DNA of 64,000 bases from Blattamonas nauphoetae (lineage: Eukaryota; Preaxostyla; Oxymonadida), in the NCBI GenBank assembly GCA_033064195.1, contig JARBJD010000023.1:124001-188000 (forward strand), in the 5' to 3' direction. The notes under the pieces were generated by a model that saw only the letters and a program-made list of their open reading frames with translations, had not been told where the DNA came from and made no database searches. The stretch's first letter is position 1; each line of letters begins with the position of its first letter. This document shows positions 56,701-64,000 of the stretch, piece by piece. A program made the translations under genes and the position numbers.

Positions 56701-57500
56701 AGCCAGGATCTGATTGACATCCAAATCATCTGCTTGACTTCTTTGTGTTCGTGGTGTGTACGATTGAGGGATAATTTGTGTTTGAAGTTGTTCAACTTGC
56801 TGAGTGGATCGAGAAAAGAAAAAATGGATACGGTTCGAAGTGTGTTGTTGATCCGAATTTGTTCTTCCATTTGTTGTTCAAGATCATCTCTGTTTTGGGT
56901 GCGTGTCATTGCTCCAGTCTTTGTTCTTTGCGTTTTGGACAATTCGTTGTGGACTGTTTCGAGTTCGGTGTGCATATCATCCAGAGCATTGAGAAGGGCA
57001 ATTTTATCTTCCTCCAGATCTCGAAGTTTGGAAGAAAGTTCGGACATCACAACAAGTTGATGACCCTGTTTTGTGGGAGAGAAAAGTTATGTGGATTCAT
57101 TGTCAGACCTGTTTTTGCCCAAAACCCATTTCATCAGCTCGTTGATCCAGAGCATCTTGTAAAAGCTTCACTCGAGATTCAAGGATCGCATTTCTTTGGG
57201 ATAACCGTTCTGTTTGTTCAGAAAAAACCTGTGAATCTTGCTGAGATGAGAATTAAAATTATGAGCGAAATATTCATTGTAATACCTCAGTTCGCTGAGA
57301 TCGTGCAGTATTAAACGTCATTGTTTGGATTGTTGGAGTTTGAAGCTGAGTAGATGCTAATGAGCTCGAATCCTGAGGTGACAAAAAAAGTGGTCCAAAT
57401 AGACGAAGTAGCGTACAATTCGACTCACCGAAGGAGACATCACAGTTCGTGGTCGATACGAGTTCGTCCGCTGAGTATTGAATTGGGAATATCGAGACAT
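53800..57500 (-). CDS. Large coiled-coil protein (1174 aa)
   Basis: Exons 57429-57500, 57286-57372, 57109-57240, 56832-57065 and 53800-56799 join in frame to 1174 aa; every junction is phase 0 and introns are 32-56 nt. The first 50 residues are Ser/Thr/Gln-rich (MSRYSQFNTQRTNSYRPRT). Residues about 55 to 930 are continuous charged coiled coil. The last 230 residues are Ser/Thr/Pro-rich, with possible phosphosites and a short helical end (MKKAFQELIQVAGDSSF). It is probably a cytoskeletal or centrosomal scaffold; no family call. Plus-strand frames across this region are shadows of the coiled coil. Confidence 0.88.
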
Positions 57501-57714
57501 AAAGAAAGTGTTCAAATTTCGATTCGGACAATGGTTCAAGCGATTCGTGAAACAGCGAACTGAGCGGACAGATGATCAAAACCTTTCAGAATTAGAAACA
57601 ATAGATTGAGTACTTCAACTTTCTCGATAATGAGAGAGAAATAAATCAAGAGATTCTGTGAAATGGTCGAATAAGAGACTAAAGTGTTTGGGATGAGCTC
57701 TCGATGACGCGATT

Positions 57715-58178
57715 TTATTGGAAGAGATGAACGAGATCAACAAGGAATCTGAAGAAAGTGTGATAATATGTGAAAAAATTGCATACAGAACAATGAAGAG
57801 GAGGAAGAGAACAACATAATATGCGAGGAGGAAATAATGTTGCCTAAGTTCACGGTGTAGTTCGTCAGCTCTTCTAATTTGAGTGAAGTCGAGTTTTTGA
57901 CGATGGTTGATGATTTTGTAAACGTAGTACACAATTCCAGGGATTGTTAGGATAAACGCAAGAGGCCTTCGTGAGAGGATTGATAGGAAAGATCCAGCGA
58001 TGTGTGCTCCCAAGACTGGATAGAAGAATGGATTTAGAGTGTCACAAAGATCTTTTGATGCAATGATATCGCTTTCCAAGTCGCCGAGTGATGTGATTGC
58101 GTACAGATCATAGAAGCAGATGAGAAGGAAAATGAAGAAGGTAATTCCTTCCATAATGATTGGAAAAACAGTAGTCAT
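57715..58178 (-). CDS. Cornichon (Erv14) cargo receptor
   Basis: Cornichons load membrane cargo into COPII vesicles. Exons 57787-58178 and 57715-57748 (38-nt intron) join in frame to 141 aa, the normal length. Three to four membrane helices are present, with the family pattern LGDLESDIIASKDLCDTLNPFFYPV (family: xxDLExDYINPxDxCxxLNxxxxPE). RRPLAFILTIPGIVYYVYKI is equivalent to the LNxPLxxYN segment, and DFTQIRRADELHRELRQHYFLLAYYVV to VTEI...KxRxxxKLxxYLxxF. Splicing gives a C-terminus of LFLVDLVHLFQ, which completes the last helix. Reading through the intron instead gives a polar 48-residue tail, which fits the family less well. Confidence 0.9.
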
Positions 58179-58247
58179 CTCTATTGAAGGATTCTAAAGT
58201 ACAAGCTGTGAATACAAACAAGTGACAGACGAGACAAGAAAAATGAA

Positions 58248-58571
58248 ATGGAAAGATCGACGAATAAATCCGACGAAATGATGTGGATGATTCGTCATTT
58301 TTTTATCAAAAGGCAAATCATCTGGACGTGTGTATTTATGAATGATGAAGGACTTTGCTGGCTCGAATACCGTTCAAGAGTGTTTCTTGACAGGAATGAG
58401 ATAATGCCCGAGACAATCACAAAAGTGCCAGTCACTTCAAGGAATGAAGGAAATCTCAAGATTGAATCAGATTTATCGCGTGAAACAAGGATTGTGGAGA
58501 TGCAAGAAGTGTGGCATCGTCTGCTCCATCAATCTCCAAAGGAGCGAAGAGAAAGGATGAACGTTCATTGA
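58248..58571 (+). CDS. Hypothetical 107-aa protein
   Basis: ATG to TGA in one frame. Composition is mixed and non-repetitive: RHFFIKRQIIWTCVFMNDEG, WLEYRSRVFLDRNEIMPETI, and a charged helix at the end (EVWHRLLHQSPKERRERMN). No membrane segment and no known motif. It lies between the cornichon start and the SR-protein end with no overlap, which favours a real gene. It could instead be one exon of a longer gene. Confidence 0.5.
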   Translation: MERSTNKSDEMMWMIRHFFIKRQIIWTCVFMNDEGLCWLEYRSRVFLDRNEIMPETITKVPVTSRNEGNLKIESDLSRETRIVEMQEVWHRLLHQSPKERRERMNVH

Positions 58572-58651
58572 ATCAAAGAGAAGTGATAATTTAGATGAGG
58601 CCACTCGAAAGGCGAACGAATTTGATTTATATTTTGGGAAAACGACACTGG

Positions 58652-60201
58652 TTAATGATACATGCTTCCTCGTCTTTCACCCACCGACCCACGCATTGGC
58701 GATCTCGACCTATTCCGAGGAGGATACCCCGCAGGCCCACGAGCAGGCTGAGGGGGAGGGGAACGAGAGTCAGAATACTGGCGTCGATGTTGCGGAGGAT
58801 AACTGTCCCGGTGTTGATAGCTTGAACTGTGAGGAGACCGGTAGCTGTCGTACTCCGGTGGGCGAGAATATGGCTGAACAGGAGTCGATCCACCACCGTA
58901 CGGAGCGGAGGGACGAGAACTCTGGCCGGGAGGATAATATCGTTCGATCTCGTCGTTGCGGCTGGGACGGGAGCGTGGAGTACCGCGGTCGTAATGAGAC
59001 GATGAATGCATATCGTCATAGCTCGATTGATGCTGGGAACGATACGGAGCACTGGAATAGGATGATTGGGATTGATACGAGGATCCACTGGGACGGTCGT
59101 ACGGGGAAGGAGGGAGAGTCTGGAGACGGACAGGTGGAGTGTTGGCTATGAGAGCACGAGTGGACTGAGGAATAAAATTCTGATCAGATCGAGGACTGGA
59201 TGAAGGCGAAGAGGAACAGAAATGAGAAGTTGAAGACAAACGCGTAATTGCTGTAAGGAGGAGGAGGAGAACGACGACGAGGGGGAGAGTCACGACCGCG
59301 TGGTTGGTATCTTTCAACTTCATCTCTCTGAGGCGAGTATCGTGACGAACGATGAGAGTCCCTTTCACGGTCACGGCGTTCGTAGTGAGGACTGCGAGAG
59401 CGACTGCGAGAACGACGGCGTGGAGGTGATCGTTCGTAGCGATTGGAGAAGCGAGACCGTTGTGTGGAGCGGTTAGAATATTTGACTTGGAGTTGAGTGC
59501 CATCCCAATCAATTCCATCCATCTCACGGAGAGCAGTCTCTGCAATAGGAATAGTTTCAAATTCAACGAAGAGGAAGTTTTTTTCTACGTGGAAGCGAAC
59601 AATCGTTCCGAATTTCTCGAATTCGCGTCGGAGATCGTCTTGGTTGGGACGGGTGGCATCGAAGCCATAAACGAAGAGACAGGGAGATGGATTGTGTGGT
59701 CTGTTGTTTCGTGGCTCCCGGCGTGAACTTAGAAGAGAATGGAGGAGAAAAACGTGAAACTAGTTTTCGAAGTTATCGCGGCGCTGGCGAGAAAATTGGA
59801 CAATTACGGGTGAAGACCCGGGGACAAGTTCAGTGTCGTTCAGTTCTTCGACTGCTTGTTGCGAATTTCCGGTCATTTTGACGAAAGCGTATCCTTCTTT
59901 GCGAACTGAAAGTGTGCCAATATGATTGGTTAGAGAGGAGATAAGATATATAAATGAACACACTGACAGAAACAACTCTTCCATATTTTGAGAATGCATC
60001 ACGAAGCACAGTTTCGGTGATTGCATCAGTAACTTTGCCAACCCAGAGTTTGTCGCCTTCCTCCTCTTCGTACGGATTTTGACGATCGCGCCCGAGAGAA
60101 ACAAATTCATTATCGTGTGTAAATCCGGAGTTTGAATCAGCGGGGGCCGGAGGAGGTGAGTTGCTCGAGCTGGAGCTTCGATGAGTTTGACTGTATGGCA
60201 T
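58652..60201 (-). CDS. SR-type splicing factor with two RRMs and an RS domain
   Basis: Exons 59964-60201, 59761-59905, 59242-59727 and 58652-59195 join in frame to 470 aa. RRM1 spans about residues 50-120 (KLWVGKVTDAI as RNP2, EGYAFVKM as RNP1). RRM2 spans about residues 140-215 (CLFVYGFDAT as RNP2, NFLFVEFET as RNP1). An RS/RD region follows (PPRRRSRSRSRSPHYERRDRERD) and then about 200 residues rich in Ser/Tyr/Arg/Pro, ending RNRSRSPMRGSVG. SR proteins bind exonic enhancers and are phosphorylated by SRPKs, one of which is encoded at 26.5-28.7 kb. Introns are 58, 33 and 46 nt. In RRM1 the intron splits the domain. The exact SR subtype is not clear. Confidence 0.9.
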
Positions 60202-60792
60202 TTAAGGGTTGATCTCAAAATGACATGAGAATATTAATGTCTTGATGAGCGGTTTCATCTTTTGATGACCGGTTTCATTGTTTCGATGGTATTCCGTGAA
60301 ATGGATCACCTTTCCGTCAAAAAGAAGAAGGATTTATCGAAATCAATGCGTGATATGATTGCCTCCTCAATGCATGGGGACATAAAATAGAAGTGATCAT
60401 GAGACGTCAAATATTGTGTAAGATGGGTTCATGACTTCATACTGTACTGAGATTGGAAGGAAAGGATGATGACGAATTGGGAAGGTGTGAATGTTGAATT
60501 GTGAGTATGCGTAGAAGAATCAGCTCAAGTGTAACGAAAATAATCAAATAGATTCCTCAACTCACAAGTATAGGAGGAGGTTCTAATCATAATCGGATGT
60601 TCATCATGTGAATCGCATGAACTCTTTGGAGATACCTCTTCTTTTGCTTTTGATGAGATGCGAAAGATGCAGAGTGTCAAAAAGTGATCACATATATAAT
60701 AAACGATGCTGAAAAGTTTCGGACAGATGATGTGAGCCTTTGGAGACAAAGATCGGCCCATTTACACAAATCAAAATCAATCTCTCTCCTGA
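60202..60792. promoter_or_regulatory. Divergent intergenic region between SR factor and LRR gene
   Basis: About 590 bases with no firm gene. A minus-strand frame (60525-60761) is hydrophobic at its centre and overlaps likely promoter DNA; I do not call it. A 20-bp-spaced direct repeat is noted separately. Confidence 0.4.
60242..60278. repeat. Two tandem 17-bp copies upstream of the SR gene
   Basis: TTGATGAGCGGTTTCAT at 60242-60258 and TTGATGACCGGTTTCAT at 60262-60278 differ at one base. They lie 41 bp upstream of the SR-factor ATG, so they could be a transcription-factor site pair. Confidence 0.6.
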
Positions 60793-63700
60793 ATGGAGAC
60801 GAGAAGGATGGATCCATCGCGTTCATCAGACGATAGTCCCGATCCTCTCCTCAACCACAACTATCCACCACTTGAATTGCATATTCCACAACAAAACCTA
60901 AGTCTCCATTCATTTCTCACTCTATTCATCCAATTAATCATGCCACTTTTATAGTTCTCATTGGATGGCTACCTTCCACCCTTCGCATTCTGAATGTGTC
61001 GAATAATTGTCTCAACGATATCAGTATTGTTGCACGGCAATGCCCAAATCTCGAAATCCTCAATATCTCACATAACTTTCTTTCTGTATGTCTTCATTTT
61101 TCTCATATCACCCAATTTCTGTATCGTCATGTTTTCTGTCTCTTTTCATCAACATAGGACATCATTTCCTTAACAACATGCCATAATCTTGTGTCACTGA
61201 ATTGTGCCTTCAACTCACTTACCTCTCTCAGCTGCATATCTGGAATGAAAAATTTGATTGAACTGGATATATCTGTATGAAATATGAGCAATTTTCTCCA
61301 CATCTGCTGAATAAAATTCATGATACACGAGATATCTGACCTCAACTTATATTTCTTCCTGTTCTCCTACATTTACGTATTTTCCAATGTTTTAGCTTAT
61401 CCTTCCCCTTTATCACGATTGTTTTTTCCCGATTTAACTTGCTATTCTAACATCCTTTCCTAGTACAATCAAATATCTGCGAAACAAGAACTTCGTGCCC
61501 TCTCTTTCTGTACAAGCCTCCAAACACTCTATTTTCATCACAATCCTCTCCACCACACTTATTACAATGAGTCTACTATCAAGCAAATGATGGTTCGAGG
61601 AAAATCAGAAGTCCAGAGGGGAATGGAGTCAGGAGTCATTAACGAGCTGTTGAAGTTTCGAAATGTCCTTCAAACGATCCGATCATTTTCCAAGTCCCTC
61701 CAGACATTTGATGGTTTGCTTTTTTACCATGTATTACATCGCTATAGGTGAGGATGTCGCAATCCTGGTTACAGCCCTCGGACCTTTAATTCACATCAAA
61801 AGTGCATCAAATCCTATTCAAGAGAGCAAAGATCTTGAATCAAAAACGGAAGTTCGAATTCGTGATTCTATTCCAAATACATTTTCTTCAATCGACTTGG
61901 ATGGAATCGACCAAAGACAACCTCCGAACACATTGCGCACGTCATCTGCCACACAAAGGTCAATACGAACATCTAGAAAGTCAGCCCGCCAACTTATTAC
62001 AGAGAAAGAGGAACGTTTGAAGCAGGAAAAGCAACAGAAAATCGAAACACAAAGACGATTCGATCAAATACGAATGTCTGACAAGAAACTGGCACAAGCC
62101 AAGAACAGACCAATACAAACCACCCTTGTTCAACCTCCTCCTAGAGAAAAAAGACCATATTCTGCACGTTCACCACAAAAACGTGATGAGAAAATTAGTC
62201 CACAAAAACTGTCTCAACATGTGTCTAACATACCAATAAATATAACCGATGGTCCAACACAATCTCCAGAACCAACTTTTCGCACTAGAAGGATTGAAAA
62301 AGAACATCCATCGCTTGTTTTTGCCCCAACTCCACTTTCTGTCAGTCGTGTCCAACCTTCCATCTCATTTGACGAAAGTCGAACAAAAGCCACACATTCA
62401 TACACTCAACTTTTTCACCACCAATCGAATACTCCGTTTTCTCCCTCAATACCTTCATTTCAGCCAAACACTGTCTCGTCAGTGGATTTCATCCCGCGAT
62501 TTTCTTTCTCAACACAACACATCCCCATATCAGCACTAGTATCCCCACATCACTCCATTGATCCACCTTCGACAGAACGATATCGAACTATCGAACGTGA
62601 TTCAATGGAAATCCTCTCGACCCTCCAACTTTCACAACCCATCCATCTTTCACCAACCCGGCCATCTCTCCCTCTTTCACTCCCCACCTCACAACCATCA
62701 GATAGACACGATATTCCTCAACAACAACCCGAATGGTCCAGTCAGGATATCACTTCGACATTTCGATCGACAGAGATTGGAACGTGGAGGCATCAAAACA
62801 CAGAACAGCCTGAAATTGACGAGTTTGATGAAAAAGAGCAAAGACGCTTGTTTATCAACGCAAGTCTCCTCGTGATGAGGCTTATTCTGTCGACACTGAC
62901 AGACAAATGGACCGATCTGAAGCAGAAAGTGAAGAAAGGGACAAAAATTGCAGCATTCCTCCAAAACGAGAGGATCAAAGAACACGAAACGGACAAGATC
63001 AAACAAGACGACAAGCTGCAGGAATGGGTCATCAAAAAGGAAATTGAGAAGGAGCGCCGACGCAGACAACGAGAGAGGGACCAGCGAGGAGTGGAGTTGG
63101 GGAGGGAGAGGCGAGATTGGATTCGAGTCATCAAAACTGTCGAGAAGACGATGGACATCAAACCAAAATCGAAACAATCGTCTCTTCCGGCAATCCGAGC
63201 ACAGGAGCAGTCGGAGCTGGCTGATGTCAATCGATCCCCGACGAAGACAACGCCAGTCAAAGGAGATGAAGAGGAGAACGAGGATCTGTTCCACTCGCAG
63301 CTCAGAACACCACTTCGAGACGACACTCTGAACTTCTCTCTCTCGTCAACTGGAATGAGTGGGCGAGGGTGGAATGAAGACATCGACGATTTTGGGGAGG
63401 AGTTTGGTGAAACACGGCACACAAAGCAGAATGCTGATAATGACGGACGAAACGAAACTTTGAAGTCGTTCACGTCTCCCCTCCGAACGCCGAACCGGTG
63501 GACAACAAATGAACGCTCACCACGATACACCACCACAAGACGATCTCCTCGTCAAGGATCAGCTCCACAAAAGAAAGAAAATGAACAAGAGATGACACTG
63601 AATGAGACGCTGAGAGTGAGAGAGGAGAGATCGACGCTGCTGATGGAGCAGGCACTGTCTTTTGTTCAGTCGTATGTCCCGACACTCTCAGCATCACTCG

Positions 63701-64000
63701 ACCCGGTCCAATTTGTGTCATCCTCTCCACGCTCCCGGCGAGCTCAACACCAATCCCTGTTTCACACCTCCCTTTCTGTCTCTTCATTCTTCACCTTCAT
63801 TTCACACTCACTCCCACCACCACTCTCCTCCTCATACGCTCTCACATCGTCCATCACTTCGAATAACGACACCACATATCTCCAAACCCTTCGCTCCTCA
63901 GAAACACGACGCCATCACAACACTTCATCGTATGTCTCTGCTTTCTCGTCTCTGATGCCAGGTGCCGGGTCTGCAGCGACACAGATGGTCGCTCGATCCG
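60793..64000 (+). CDS. Leucine-rich-repeat protein with long disordered tail (3' end outside window)
   Basis: Exons 60793-60901, 60955-61085, 61158-61274, 61464-61713 and 61748 to beyond the right edge join in frame, giving about 950 visible residues. The start holds LRRs of the SDS22/LRRC type: STLRILNVSNNCLNDI, CPNLEILNISHNFLS, CHNLVSLNCAFNSLTSL, MKNLIELDIS and TSLQTLYFHHNPL, then an LRR-cap-like YNESTIKQMM. From exon 5 on, the protein is Ser/Pro/Thr-rich and basic, with a charged helix near the middle (LQEWVIKKEIEKERRRRQRERDQRG). The last frame is open from 61748 to 64000 without a stop. LRR proteins of this build are often ciliary or cytoskeletal; that is only a suggestion. Confidence 0.82.

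Noticed and set aside
57615-57786. Cornichon reading through to a stop at 57615
   Set aside because: Splicing a 38-nt intron gives the normal family length and completes the last membrane helix.

Overview
The window is nuclear DNA of a compact, intron-rich unicellular eukaryote. Nearly every base lies in or near a gene. Genes sit on both strands, most are split by short GT..AG introns (23 to about 170 nt, many 26-60 nt), stop codons are standard (TAA, TAG and TGA all end conserved proteins), and there are no operons. The gene set (V-ATPase A, STT3, Rit1, SWC4/DMAP1, a DYRK with a long N-terminus, SRPK, a MADS-box protein, a chagasin-type inhibitor) is eukaryotic but points to no animal, fungus or plant. 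An anaerobic or endobiotic protist such as an oxymonad would fit, but the sequence does not prove it.

Layout. 1-12.4 kb: end of an unknown gene, hypotheticals, V-ATPase subunit A, a proline-rich membrane protein, a DCAF12-like WD40 protein and the initiator-tRNA modification enzyme Rit1. 12.7-20.4 kb: tyrosyl-tRNA synthetase in nine exons, a centrin-like EF-hand protein, SWC4/DMAP1, and an unknown 947-aa protein whose ATG overlaps the SWC4 ATG. 20.5-28.7 kb: a signalling and splicing block on the minus strand (DYRK kinase, CK2 regulatory subunit, SPF27/BCAS2, SRPK kinase). 28.8-38.3 kb: two large coiled-coil proteins and two unknown genes. 38.3-42.8 kb: a repeat island. 42.7-53.6 kb: NAC-beta, GPN2, chagasin-type inhibitor, small coiled-coil protein, STT3, an unknown protein, SYS1, a NEK-like kinase, EFG1 and a MADS-box protein. 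53.8-64 kb: a 1174-aa coiled-coil protein, a cornichon, an SR splicing factor and a leucine-rich-repeat gene that runs off the right edge.

The most unusual region is 38,347-42,761. Two 1,118-bp arms form a near-identical inverted repeat around a 213-bp spacer. The right arm is interrupted by a 1,958-bp DNA transposon with 18-bp terminal inverted repeats and an 8-bp target duplication (hAT-like). The left arm keeps the intact empty site. The outer end of each arm contains the first 11 coding bases of the NAC-beta gene, so that gene's upstream region is itself the repeat. The transposon carries gene-like open frames and no transposase that I can recognise.

Functional links are mostly housekeeping. 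Splicing: SRPK, its likely SR-protein substrate, and SPF27. Secretory pathway: STT3, SYS1, cornichon, V-ATPase. Translation and ribosome assembly: Tyr-RS, Rit1, EFG1, NAC-beta. Gene models were assembled by eye from frames, splice sites and remembered family sequences. Exon borders in conserved genes are usually fixed by reading frame; those in unknown genes are tentative.
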